Assembly: GCF_003318255.1 (NCBI RefSeq)
Contig: NZ_QOCF01000008.1
Span: 84,391-148,390, forward strand
Reading direction: 5' to 3'
Length of the DNA: 64,000 nucleotides
Source: Ruegeria sp. A3M17
GTDB taxonomy: Bacteria > Pseudomonadota > Alphaproteobacteria > Rhodobacterales > Rhodobacteraceae
Shown here in pieces: positions 8,285 through 16,489 of the stretch. Every line of letters starts with the position of its first letter. Position 1 is the first letter of the stretch. The translations under genes and the position numbers were made by a program. The notes under the pieces were generated by a model, which saw only the letters and a program-made list of their open reading frames with translations, did no database searches and was not told where the DNA came from.

Positions 8285-9601
8285 CTATCTAAGGATCGGA
8301 ACCTCAGGTTTGGCTGGTTCACGCAATGCCCGCGGAACCGGGCCGCCGGTTGCCCAGTCCAAAAGCTCGACCGTGTGCAGCACGGGAATGTTTGTACCAG
8401 AGCCGATCTGCATCATACATCCGATATTGCCCGCCGCGATCACGTCCGGTTTTTTGGCTTCCAGCGTTTTGATCTTGCGGTGCTTCAGCTTGCCCGAAAT
8501 CTCGGGTTGCATCAGGTTGTATGTTCCCGCGCTGCCGCAGCACAAATGACTGTCTGTAGGCTCTAACACGGCGAAACCAGCCTGTTTCAGCAGGTTTTTG
8601 GGATGCGATTTGATCTTTTGACCGTGCTGCAAAGAACAGGCTGCATGATATGCAACCGTCAGGCCCTTGTCTTCGCCTTGTGGCAGCTCCAGCTGGATCA
8701 GCAGTTCGCTGATATCCACTGCAATCGACGACACCCGCGCTGCGTCTTCGGCCATGGGATCATTGCGAAACATATGGCCATAATCCTTGACCGTCGTTCC
8801 GCAGCCAGAGGTGTTGATGACAATGGCGTCCAGCCCGTCGCCGTTCATTTCTGCGTTCCAGGCCCTGATATTGGCTTTTGCGGCCTCATGGCTTTCGCGG
8901 GTCTTGCCCATGTGATGGGTCAACGCGCCGCAGCACCCTGCCCCTTTGGCCACGACGACTTCGCATCCCATCCTGGTCAAAAGTCGAATAGTTGCGTCGT
9001 TAATGTCAGTATTCAAAGCTTTTTGCGCACAACCCGTCATCAGTGCAACACGCTTGCGCTGTGGTCCTTTTGCTGGAAATCTCTGCGGGTCGTCATTGCG
9101 ACTGACGGGCGGGATATGTTTGGGTGCCATGTCCAGCATGGCACGCAACCGGGCGTCGGGCATCAGAAAGCGGAATGGCCGCCCCAGCTTCGCCCCGATC
9201 AAAGCCCAGCGGAACCGCATCGGATAAGGCAGAATCTGTGCCAGCACCCAACGCAATGCACGATCCGAGAAGGGGCGTTTATAGTTCTCTTCGATGTATT
9301 CGCGCGCGTGATCGACCAGATGCATGTAGTGCACGCCAGATGGACACGTGGTCATACAGGCCAGGCATGACAGGCAGCGGTCGATATGCTTGACCGTTTT
9401 CTCATCCGGCACACGCTCGTTTTCTAGCATGTCCTTGATCAGGTAGATGCGCCCCCGTGGACTATCCAACTCGTCTCCAAGCACCTGATAGGTCGGGCAT
9501 GTGGCTGTACAAAACCCACAATGGACGCAGTTTCGCAGGATTTCATTTGATCTTTGTATCGCGGGATCTTGCAACTGCTTTTCGGTGAATGTCGTCTGCA
9601 T
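8285..9601 (-). CDS. glcF: Glycolate oxidase iron-sulfur subunit
   Basis: A 438-residue subunit of the membrane-associated glycolate dehydrogenase that turns glycolate into glyoxylate and passes electrons to quinone. Two ferredoxin-type [4Fe-4S] motifs are seen: Cys25/28/31/35 (CVHCGFCTATCP) and Cys76/79/82/86 (CLSCLACMTTCP). Two CCG domains follow, with GCCGALTHHMG and HLCCGSAGTYN, as in heterodisulfide-reductase-type electron carriers. It starts four bases after the glcE stop and is the last gene of glcDEF. Glycolate is excreted by phytoplankton, which suits a marine lifestyle. Confidence 0.93.
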   Translation of the reverse strand: MQTTFTEKQLQDPAIQRSNEILRNCVHCGFCTATCPTYQVLGDELDSPRGRIYLIKDMLENERVPDEKTVKHIDRCLSCLACMTTCPSGVHYMHLVDHAREYIEENYKRPFSDRALRWVLAQILPYPMRFRWALIGAKLGRPFRFLMPDARLRAMLDMAPKHIPPVSRNDDPQRFPAKGPQRKRVALMTGCAQKALNTDINDATIRLLTRMGCEVVVAKGAGCCGALTHHMGKTRESHEAAKANIRAWNAEMNGDGLDAIVINTSGCGTTVKDYGHMFRNDPMAEDAARVSSIAVDISELLIQLELPQGEDKGLTVAYHAACSLQHGQKIKSHPKNLLKQAGFAVLEPTDSHLCCGSAGTYNLMQPEISGKLKHRKIKTLEAKKPDVIAAGNIGCMMQIGSGTNIPVLHTVELLDWATGGPVPRALREPAKPEVPILR

Positions 9602-9605
9602 CGGC

Positions 9606-10706
9606 TTACCCCATCAACCCCGGATTAAACAAACCGCGGGGGTCAAATCTTTGACGAATACTATTGGTTAGAGCCGCAATACCGGCTGCCTCCGGTTGAA
9701 AACGCCCCAGTTCGGCCAGTGTTTCGGACCCTGCCCGCACGATGTTTGCGTTACCGTCAAACGCGCCAAATTGCGCCCGCAGATCACTACCAACCGGCAC
9801 CAAGGCCCAGATCAACCCGCCGCCCCAATCAAACAATGTCCGCTCTGCCCGGATGCGCGCAACGATGTCCGGCGCATCCGAGGGTTTGACCGAAATGCGC
9901 CAGACATCACCGCTTTGTTCGTGGAAACCGCCTGCATCACGCAGGTCGGCCCACACTGTGCCGGGTTGGTCAAGCTCGGCAACCTCGCCGAAACCAGACA
10001 GTAGTGATTTCAGTTGGTCCGACCGGTATGTCACCGAACCCGAAAATCCTTCGAGGCGCAGTAAGGCGCACCCGATGTCCGGGTCGTACGCCGCTCCGCT
10101 GACTTCAAAAGGGGACTTCATTGCGGCGGACAGCGCTGCAATTGCGGTGGTCACATCGGGTACCTGAACAATCAGCGTTGCCGAGACTTCGGGCTTGGGC
10201 AGTACCTTCAACGACACTTCGGTCAAAACACCCAGAGTGCCCCAAGATCCCGCCATCAGCTTGACCAGATCATAGCCGGTGACGTTCTTCATGACCCGGC
10301 CGCCATTCTTGACGACCTGCCCCATGCCATCGACATAGCGCACGCCCAACAGAAAATCGCGGCATGCCCCTGCCTGTACCCGCCGGGGCCCTGATATGTT
10401 GGCCGAAACAACGCCGCCTATGGTCGGTGTTCCACTGGTTCCCAGCAATCCCCGGTGATCCATAGGCTCGAACGCTAATTGCTGACCTTCTGCATCTAAC
10501 GCGGCCTCGATCTCTGCCACGGGTGTTCCGGCCTTCGCTACCAAAGTCAGCGCGCCGGGTTCATAAAGTGTGACGCCGGTGAGCTCGCTGGTGTCGATCA
10601 CCGCGTCTGGCCCCGCAATACCGCGCGTACCGCCTCCCTTGATACTGACCGGTTCGTTCAGCCCGGCCACCATCTCGGCCAGTTCGGCTTCTGTCTTTGG
10701 TTTCAT
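9606..10706 (-). CDS. glcE: Glycolate oxidase FAD-binding subunit GlcE
   Basis: A 366-residue FAD-binding subunit of glycolate dehydrogenase. It shows the PCMH-type flavin fold: EPVSIKGGGTRGIAG near the N-terminus for pyrophosphate binding, then GGVVSANISGPRR and NVTGYDLVKLMAGSWGTLG. It is shorter than GlcD and lacks part of the substrate domain, as is normal for GlcE. It lies between glcD (25 bases upstream) and glcF (four bases downstream), which fixes its identity. Confidence 0.92.
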   Translation of the reverse strand: MKPKTEAELAEMVAGLNEPVSIKGGGTRGIAGPDAVIDTSELTGVTLYEPGALTLVAKAGTPVAEIEAALDAEGQQLAFEPMDHRGLLGTSGTPTIGGVVSANISGPRRVQAGACRDFLLGVRYVDGMGQVVKNGGRVMKNVTGYDLVKLMAGSWGTLGVLTEVSLKVLPKPEVSATLIVQVPDVTTAIAALSAAMKSPFEVSGAAYDPDIGCALLRLEGFSGSVTYRSDQLKSLLSGFGEVAELDQPGTVWADLRDAGGFHEQSGDVWRISVKPSDAPDIVARIRAERTLFDWGGGLIWALVPVGSDLRAQFGAFDGNANIVRAGSETLAELGRFQPEAAGIAALTNSIRQRFDPRGLFNPGLMG

Positions 10707-10731
10707 GACAATTCTTCTTTGTTAGAGCCGA

Positions 10732-12180
10732 TTATTCTGCGGCAATCCTCGCGTTGCGTCGGGACTTCGACGCCTGCAATGGGAACACCTTGGCGGGGTT
10801 CAGCAACCACTTTGGATCGAACACGTCCTTTACGGCCATTTGCGCCTCAAGGTCCGCAGGCGCGTATTGGTGGGACATCAAATCGCGCTTTTCGATCCCA
10901 ACCCCGTGCTCACCTGTCAGGCAGCCACCCACATCAACGCAAAGCTTCAGGATATCGGCTCCGAACGCCTCGCATTTTTCAAGATCACCGGGTTTGTTGG
11001 CGTCGAACAGGATCAACGGGTGCATGTTGCCATCACCTGCATGAAACACGTTGCCGACCGGCAGGCCGTATTCTTCGCTCATTTCACCAATCCGGCGCAG
11101 CACTTCCGGCAAGGACGACACCGGGATCGTACCGTCCAGACACATGTAATCGTTCAACTGTCCCATCGCACCAAAGGCCGACTTGCGCCCCAGCCAGATT
11201 TTCGCGCTTTCCTCAGCGGATTGGCTTTCGCGCAGTTCGACCGGATTGTGACGCTTGGCGATTTCGATGATTTTTGACAATTGATAGTCCATCTCGGCCT
11301 CGGACCCTTCGACCTCGACAATCAGCAAGGCGGTGCAATCAGGGTAGCCTGCATGGGAGAAGTTTTCGCAGGCTTTGATGCACAGAGTATCCATGAATTC
11401 GATCGCAACCGGCATGATACCGGACTTGATAATGTCCGAGACGCATTGCCCGGCAACCTCATTGTCATCAAACCCCATCAGCACGGGCCGCGCGCCTTCG
11501 GGTTTGCGCAAAATCCGCAGCGTGGCTTCAGTCACCACGCCCAACTGCCCTTCAGACCCGCAGATGACTCCCAACAGGTCCAAGCCGCCAGAGTCCAGAT
11601 GCGCGCCGCCAATCTCGACCACGCTGCCATCCATCAGCACCATCTTTACGCCCAGTAGGTTGTTGGTGGTCACGCCGTATTTCAGACAATGCGCCCCGCC
11701 TGAGTTCATGGCGATGTTCCCAGCAATGGCACAGGCGAGCTGTGAGGACGGATCTGGCGCATAGAAGAAGTCGTCTTCCTCGACCGCTCCGGTCACACTC
11801 AGGTTCGTGCGGCCTGATTGAACGCGAATGAAGCGGTTGTCATAGTCGACCTCAAGCACCTCATTCATCCGGGCGACGCCAAGGATGACGCAATCTGCGG
11901 TTGGCAACGCGCCACCGGCCAAGGAAGTACCCGACCCGCGCGGAACCACAGGGACACCTTCTTCATTGCAGATGCGTAAAACGTCCGAGACCTCTTGCGT
12001 GGTCGACGGTAGAACCGCCAGCATCGGAGGGCACCGATACGCCGTCAGCGCGTCACATTCATAAGCTCGAGTCTCGGACGGTTCGTGAATCACCGCGTCC
12101 TCGGGCAAAACTTGCAACAAACGTTGAAGAACTACGGCCTTGCGGCGCAGAACGTCAGGATTTGGCGTTGGCATTTCCAT
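10732..12180 (-). CDS. glcD: Glycolate oxidase catalytic subunit GlcD
   Basis: The FAD-linked catalytic subunit of glycolate dehydrogenase, 482 residues from ATG at 12180. I choose this start because GGGGA lies seven bases before it and because the protein then begins MEMPTPNPDVLRRK, as is usual; the frame is open back to 12294 but that part overlaps the operator and looks non-coding. Motifs: VPRGSGTSLAGGALP (FAD pyrophosphate), PDPSSQLACAIAGNIAMNSGG, and the C-terminal GNMHPLILFD and CLTGEHGVGIEKR typical of the FAD-oxidase family. First gene of glcDEF; D-lactate is an alternative substrate for relatives, but the glcE/glcF context favours glycolate. Confidence 0.93.
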   Translation of the reverse strand: MEMPTPNPDVLRRKAVVLQRLLQVLPEDAVIHEPSETRAYECDALTAYRCPPMLAVLPSTTQEVSDVLRICNEEGVPVVPRGSGTSLAGGALPTADCVILGVARMNEVLEVDYDNRFIRVQSGRTNLSVTGAVEEDDFFYAPDPSSQLACAIAGNIAMNSGGAHCLKYGVTTNNLLGVKMVLMDGSVVEIGGAHLDSGGLDLLGVICGSEGQLGVVTEATLRILRKPEGARPVLMGFDDNEVAGQCVSDIIKSGIMPVAIEFMDTLCIKACENFSHAGYPDCTALLIVEVEGSEAEMDYQLSKIIEIAKRHNPVELRESQSAEESAKIWLGRKSAFGAMGQLNDYMCLDGTIPVSSLPEVLRRIGEMSEEYGLPVGNVFHAGDGNMHPLILFDANKPGDLEKCEAFGADILKLCVDVGGCLTGEHGVGIEKRDLMSHQYAPADLEAQMAVKDVFDPKWLLNPAKVFPLQASKSRRNARIAAE

Positions 12181-12194
12181 GGTCGATCCCCTAT

Positions 12195-12215
12195 TTGGTA
12201 AAATAATATTACCAA
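12195..12215. promoter_or_regulatory. Near-perfect 21-bp palindrome, putative glc operator
   Basis: TTGGTAA (12195-12201) and TTACCAA (12209-12215) are perfect inverted arms; the seven-base A/T core is itself largely symmetrical. It lies 15 bases before the glcD start, on the transcript's 5' edge, and 45 bases from the divergent gene. The TTGGT...ACCAA ends resemble GntR/FadR-class sites (GlcC, PdhR, LldR), though those usually have a shorter centre. Inference: operator of a glycolate-responsive regulator located elsewhere. Confidence 0.5.
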
Positions 12216-12260
12216 TTTCTTCATCTGGCAAGTTCTCATGTCTGGTCCTAAGGTCGCAGC

Positions 12261-12971
12261 ATGACTTGGATTGATCGGGCACAATTGTTTTCACCGCTGG
12301 ATTATGCGGCCATTGCCGTGTTGCTGATCACCTGGCTGTGGATCGGTTGGCGAATCGAAAATCCCTCACCCAATAAGCATTCCGTCACGGTGATGATGGA
12401 TGACTATCGTCGAGAATGGATGCGGGAAATGGTCACCCGGCAACCCCGAATGTTTGACGCGCAGGTGGTCGCGGCGATGCGGCAGGGCAGCACGTTTTTT
12501 GCATCGACCACGATGATCGCCATCGGGGGCGGATTGGCCCTGCTGGGCAATACCGAAAGTCTTGCCGGCGTGGCCAATGATCTGGCCATCGGCAGCGCAC
12601 CGGCGATGGTGTGGGAGATCAAGATTCTGATCATCATCCTTTTTCTGGCCAATGCATTCCTGAAATACGTCTGGGCACATCGGTTGTTTGGCTATTGCGC
12701 GGTTCTGATGGCCTCGGTGCCCAATGAACCGTCGGACCCACAAGCCTATCCGCGCGCAGCACAAGCGGCCGAGATCTGCGTCACCGCGGCGCGCAGCTTT
12801 AACCGCGGTTTGCGCGTGACCTATTTTGCTCTGGCTTCCGTTGCCTGGATACTTGGGCCTGTGGCGCTGTTACTGGGCACGGCGATCACGTTTGGTGTCC
12901 TATACCGGCGCGAGTTTGCGTCGCATTCCCGGCTGGTCCTGCTGTCCCAACCGAGCGACACGGATTCGTGA
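12261..12971 (+). CDS. DUF599 family membrane protein
   Basis: An inner-membrane protein of 236 residues, divergent from glcD. Four hydrophobic helices are visible: about residues 13-31 (DYAAIAVLLITWLWIGW), 75-95, 115-140 (IKILIIILFLANAFLKYVW) and 190-212. MDDYRREWMREM and QPRMFDAQVVAAMRQGSTFFASTTM are hallmarks of the DUF599 family. Function of the family is unknown. It shares the upstream region that holds the putative glc palindrome, so co-regulation with glycolate use is possible but unproven. Confidence 0.8.
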   Translation: MTWIDRAQLFSPLDYAAIAVLLITWLWIGWRIENPSPNKHSVTVMMDDYRREWMREMVTRQPRMFDAQVVAAMRQGSTFFASTTMIAIGGGLALLGNTESLAGVANDLAIGSAPAMVWEIKILIIILFLANAFLKYVWAHRLFGYCAVLMASVPNEPSDPQAYPRAAQAAEICVTAARSFNRGLRVTYFALASVAWILGPVALLLGTAITFGVLYRREFASHSRLVLLSQPSDTDS

Positions 12972-13006
12972 TCGCGAAGCCGACGGACACAGCCTAGGAT
13001 CGCCTG

Positions 13007-13354
13007 ATGCGGTATCTGATTCTCAGCCTTCTTCTGACCAGCCCGGCGATTGCCGACCCTTCTGTGATTGAAAACGTGGCGGCCAGTCACAGCGGTGACA
13101 CGTGGCGATTCGACGTGACAATCCGACATCCTGATTCCGGTTGGGATCACTATGCCGATGGCTGGCGTGTTCTGAACATGGACGGCAATGAACTGGGTAT
13201 GCGTGTCCTGCATCATCCGCATGAGAATGAGCAGCCCTTTACTCGCTCGCTATCCGGCGTGACGATTCCAGATGGCGTGACGCAGGTTCAGATCCAGGCG
13301 CGGTGCAGTGTCGACGGCTGGGGTGATCAGACAACGCTGGTCACACTGAACTGA
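13007..13354 (+). CDS. Small periplasmic hypothetical protein
   Basis: A 115-residue protein with a clear signal peptide (MRYLILSLLLTSPAIAD). The mature part is a single beta-rich domain with GDTWRFDVTIRHPDSGWDHYADGWRV and MRVLHHPHENEQPFTRSLSG; similar small proteins occur in related bacteria. The HHPHENE stretch could bind a metal, but that is a guess. It follows the DUF599 gene by 35 bases on the same strand and is convergent with the flavodoxin-like gene, three bases away. No function can be given. Confidence 0.7.
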   Translation: MRYLILSLLLTSPAIADPSVIENVAASHSGDTWRFDVTIRHPDSGWDHYADGWRVLNMDGNELGMRVLHHPHENEQPFTRSLSGVTIPDGVTQVQIQARCSVDGWGDQTTLVTLN

Positions 13355-13357
13355 CCC

Positions 13358-13843
13358 TCAGAACACACCCAGCGCCAGACCTGCGCCCAATGCCGCACCG
13401 ATATCACGACATTGATCCAGTTGATCTTGCGGGATGGTCTTTTCGGCCAGAATAGCCTCGGGCGTTTGCGCATGGGTGCAGATGATCAGCGGAGGATGAA
13501 CTTCTTTCAATCGCCAACCCGTGGCGATGCGCGCGGTTTGCCGGGCTGCGTTTTCGCCATCGGACCCGGCACAAATCATCTGTGCATAGGGTCGCCCTTC
13601 GATCTTGCCCAGCACAGGATAGTAGCAGCGGTCGAAGAACTCTTTCATCTGTCCGGAAATGGCCGCCAGATTCTCGGGCGCGCAAAAGATAAACCCATCC
13701 GCGCGCAGCAAATCCTCAGGGGTCGCCTGATCTGCAGTTTTCAGAACCGTGTCCGCCTCGTCCTGCGCTCCCGACTCGGCGGCTTGGGCCATTTGACGGG
13801 CTCCGCCGGTGCGCGAATGGTAGACGATCAGAAGCTGCGCCAT
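13358..13843 (-). CDS. Flavodoxin/NADPH-dependent FMN reductase-like protein
   Basis: A 161-residue cytoplasmic protein with the flavodoxin fold. YHSRTGGARQMAQ (residues 8-20) matches the FMN phosphate loop, and FCAPENLAAISGQMKEFFDRCYYP fits the second flavin loop and WrbA-like region. It likely binds FMN and carries out electron transfer or quinone/flavin reduction; the partner is unknown. Its ATG follows the rlmH stop as TGACATG, a one-base gap, so it is translationally coupled to the ribosome methyltransferase gene. Confidence 0.75.
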   Translation of the reverse strand: MAQLLIVYHSRTGGARQMAQAAESGAQDEADTVLKTADQATPEDLLRADGFIFCAPENLAAISGQMKEFFDRCYYPVLGKIEGRPYAQMICAGSDGENAARQTARIATGWRLKEVHPPLIICTHAQTPEAILAEKTIPQDQLDQCRDIGAALGAGLALGVF

Positions 13844-13844
13844 G

Positions 13845-14315
13845 TCAGACCCGGTGATAGGGACCGCCCGACAGGATGGTCGCGGCCCGGTAAAGTTGCT
13901 CGGCCAGCATCACACGGACCAGCATATGGGGCCAGACCATCGACCCGAATGAGATGGAAAAATCGGCCTCGGCCCGCAGATCAGGGTCTATTCCGTCCGC
14001 ACCGCCAATGATCAATGCCAGATCTTGCCGCCCAGCATCTCGCCAACCACCCAGTTTTTTTGCGAAATCAGGCGAGGACATCACCCGCCCACGTTCATCC
14101 AGCGTGCAGATCACCGCACCCTTGGGCAGTGCCTTGCGCAGTAACGCGGCCTCGGCACCCATCCCGGCATTTTTCTTGTCCTCAACTTCGATCACCCGTG
14201 CTGGACCAAGACCCAGCGCGCGGCCGGTTCGGTCAAATCGGGTCAGATAATCGTCAAGCAGGGACTTCTCCGGTCCGGCACGCAATCGCCCGACCGCACA
14301 AATGCTTATACGCAT
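13845..14315 (-). CDS. rlmH: 23S rRNA pseudouridine-1915 N3-methyltransferase
   Basis: A 156-residue SPOUT-class methyltransferase that methylates pseudouridine 1915 in helix 69 of 23S rRNA on assembled 70S ribosomes. Motifs: LDERGR, the SAM-binding IIGGADGID, and the C-terminal knot [17 protein letters not shown] followed by GGPYHR. Full family length. It lies downstream of rsfS, a near-universal pairing that links late 50S maturation and ribosome silencing. Confidence 0.96.
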   Translation of the reverse strand: MRISICAVGRLRAGPEKSLLDDYLTRFDRTGRALGLGPARVIEVEDKKNAGMGAEAALLRKALPKGAVICTLDERGRVMSSPDFAKKLGGWRDAGRQDLALIIGGADGIDPDLRAEADFSISFGSMVWPHMLVRVMLAEQLYRAATILSGGPYHRV

Positions 14316-14359
14316 ATTTCTCTCGCCTCCGGCCTGTTAATGCAGGCCGGGATAGCGCC

Positions 14360-14719
14360 TCAGTTGGCCGAGGCGCTGCCGCCCTGAGGCAGCCACATCT
14401 TTTCCAGCTGATAGAATTCACGCACTTCGGGGCGGAAGATATGGACGATAACATCGCCCGTATCGATCAGCACCCAGTCGCCGGCATCCTTGCCTTCGAC
14501 CTTCGAGGTGAAACCGAATTCCTGCTTGATGCGATCCGTCAGCTTTTCCGCCATGGCCGAGACCTGACGTGTCGAACGCCCGGACGCAATAACCATGTGA
14601 TCCGCGACAGACGACTTGCCTTGCAGGTCGATCTGCACGACATCTTCGGCCTTGTCATCGGAAAGTGAGGAAAGGATACGCTCAAGCAGCTTGTCGCTGA
14701 TTGACTGAGAGTGGGCCAT
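14360..14719 (-). CDS. rsfS: Ribosome silencing factor RsfS
   Basis: A 119-residue protein that binds L14 on the 50S subunit and blocks subunit joining when nutrients are short. Motifs: KAEDVVQIDLQGKSSVADHM, IASGRSTRQVSAMAEKL, DAGDWVLIDTGDVIVHIF and REFYQLEKMW. I choose ATG at 14719 (MAHSQSISDKL); a TTG at 14746 in frame is the alternative. The ATG itself has no good ribosome site, but it overlaps the stop of an upstream 18-residue frame as TAATG (see that entry), so its translation may be coupled. rlmH follows. Confidence 0.93.
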   Translation of the reverse strand: MAHSQSISDKLLERILSSLSDDKAEDVVQIDLQGKSSVADHMVIASGRSTRQVSAMAEKLTDRIKQEFGFTSKVEGKDAGDWVLIDTGDVIVHIFRPEVREFYQLEKMWLPQGGSASAN

Positions 14720-14774
14720 TACATTGGCCCCATCATCGGCGGGCAAACCCGCCTGTGTATGTAGAGACAGGACA
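14718..14774 (-). CDS. Possible 18-residue leader ORF before rsfS
   Basis: On the minus strand AAAGGAGG is followed three bases later by ATG (14774-14772). The frame reads MSCLYIHRRVCPPMMGPM and stops at TAA, whose last two bases are the start of the rsfS ATG (TAATG). This is the only strong ribosome site near rsfS. Inference: a leader peptide that delivers ribosomes to rsfS by termination-reinitiation. The short SD spacing is a weakness. Alternatively the SD serves an in-frame non-ATG rsfS start. Confidence 0.4.
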
Positions 14775-14883
14775 TAGTCCTCCTTTGTTGCGCGCCGCCA
14801 AACCCCGGCGCAGGGGTACTAATAAGGTAACAAGGGGAATGCAACATTTCAATGAAGCGGCGCTTTTGGGGCCGCACGGGCGC

Positions 14884-16236
14884 TCACTCTTTGGCGATCT
14901 GTTGCGAGTCTGCGCCGTCGGGCAGCAGCCGAACCTCGCGCTGGGGGAAGGGAATCGATATCCCCTCGTGCTTGAAAGCGTCCCAAAGGGCGAGGTAAAC
15001 ATTGCCCCGAATGTTGGTCAGCCCCTTGGTCGGATCACTGATCCAGAACCGCAGCACGTAATCCACGCTGCTGTCCCCGAACCCGGTGATATGGCAGACT
15101 GGCTCATGCGAACCCCCGCTGAGAACACGTTTCACTGTTTTGACCGACCGGATCGCCGTGGCGCGCACCTGATGCGGGTCGTCGTCGTAGCTGGTTCCAA
15201 AATCCAGATCCAGACGCACATAACGGTCCGAATGCGACCAGTTCACCACCTGATTGGTGATCAGATCCTCGTTCGGGATCAGGTATTCACGCCCATCCCG
15301 CGTCACGACCGATACATACCGCGCGCCCAGCGCGTTGATCCATCCGAAGGTGTCACCCAACGAGATCACGTCGCCCGGTTTGATCGAGCGGTCCATCAGG
15401 ATGATGATCCCAGAGATCAGGTTCGACACCACCTTTTGCAGGCCAAACCCGATGCCCACGCCGATCGCGCCTGACAACAGCGCGATGCCAGTCAGATCAA
15501 ACCCAAGCGTGCGGATGGCCGCCATAAAGACAGCTCCGTACAGCAGAACTTGAATGCCTTTGGCCAACAGAACCTGCATCGAAGGCGTGATGTCGTCATT
15601 CCTCTGCAATCCCCGCTCTGCCGTGCGGGTCCCGATACGGGCCAGCGTCAGCAGCACGCCGATCAGCAGTATGGCCTTTAGAATCCCCAGCGCCGAGATG
15701 TGCAGATCACCGATGGAAATTGCGACGCCGTCCAGAAACTCGGCCACATCATCCGTCAAATTCAGAGCAACCAGCGTTGCATAGACCCACATTGCCCATT
15801 TGAATATCCGCCGCAGCGTACGGTTGCGGACAAGTCGCGCCACCAGCGCGATCGCCAGCCAAGCGGCGGCCAATGTCGCGATCACGCCGATAATGTAACT
15901 GTGCGACGGCCAGGTCACATTCTGCATGATCAGGTACAGCGTCCAGGACAACAAAACGAAATAGACCAGTGTTAGGCGCTGCATCAGCTGGACCAGAGTG
16001 CGCAGCCGCCATTTGGGCCAGCCGGTGCGGGCACGTGCCCAGGTTTCCCACCGGTTTTGCGTAACCAGCTTGAGCACATATGCCAAAGCCCACAGGGCGA
16101 GGATGATGACCAACTGGTGCCGCCGCCAACCCGGCGTAACAATCAGATCGACAAGTTTGCCAAACTGCACGGAAAACCCCGCGACCATGTTTTCATAGAG
16201 TTCCGACAGCGAACTGGGGATCAGGTCTTGGTTCAT
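14884..16236 (-). CDS. MscS-family mechanosensitive ion channel
   Basis: A 450-residue inner-membrane channel that opens on membrane stretch and releases osmolytes. I choose ATG at 16236 (MNQDLIPSSLSELY) because AGGAGA lies six bases upstream; the frame opens at 16374 but the extra part looks non-coding. About five hydrophobic helices precede the pore region (IALLSGAIGVGIGFGLQKVVSNLISGI, Ala/Gly-packed TM3). The beta domain follows with RSIKPGDVISLGD, RDGREYLIPNEDLITNQVVNWS, and a C-terminal alpha/beta domain. It is longer than E. coli MscS (286) and like the intermediate-size YbdG/YnaI-type channels. Confidence 0.88.
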   Translation of the reverse strand: MNQDLIPSSLSELYENMVAGFSVQFGKLVDLIVTPGWRRHQLVIILALWALAYVLKLVTQNRWETWARARTGWPKWRLRTLVQLMQRLTLVYFVLLSWTLYLIMQNVTWPSHSYIIGVIATLAAAWLAIALVARLVRNRTLRRIFKWAMWVYATLVALNLTDDVAEFLDGVAISIGDLHISALGILKAILLIGVLLTLARIGTRTAERGLQRNDDITPSMQVLLAKGIQVLLYGAVFMAAIRTLGFDLTGIALLSGAIGVGIGFGLQKVVSNLISGIIILMDRSIKPGDVISLGDTFGWINALGARYVSVVTRDGREYLIPNEDLITNQVVNWSHSDRYVRLDLDFGTSYDDDPHQVRATAIRSVKTVKRVLSGGSHEPVCHITGFGDSSVDYVLRFWISDPTKGLTNIRGNVYLALWDAFKHEGISIPFPQREVRLLPDGADSQQIAKE

Positions 16237-16338
16237 ACAGGTCTCCTGACCCGCAGCTTGGACAGCAACTCGGGGTGATGCAAGCCCGAGGCCGGATTGA
16301 ACCTTGATTGACAGGCACACGCGATATATCTGAGGCGC

Positions 16339-16437
16339 ATGAGAGTCTATTTGGCCCCCGCTCCGACACTGCAAGACCGCACGCGCCTGCGTGAACGGTT
16401 CTTTGGGGCCGCCCGCACGGTTCTGGCCCGCCTATAA
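16339..16437 (+). CDS. Possible small ORF in the leuC leader
   Basis: ATG at 16339 opens a 32-residue frame ending at TAA (16435-16437), 52 bases before leuC. The peptide starts [20 protein letters not shown] and is rich in Arg (7) and Leu (5), ending VLARL with the rare CTA codon before the stop. Its place just before leuC suggests a leader peptide, but Leu codons are not clustered as in classical leucine attenuators and I see no terminator/antiterminator pair. Confidence 0.3.
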   Translation: MRVYLAPAPTLQDRTRLRERFFGAARTVLARL

Positions 16438-16489
16438 GCGACGCCCAGCCACTCGCCAGCTATTTCTCATTACATACGGGAGAGGACCG

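Noticed and set aside
16308..16330. TTGACA at 16308 with TATATC at 16325 as a leuC promoter
   Set aside because: The spacer is only 11 bases, too short for a sigma-70 type promoter.
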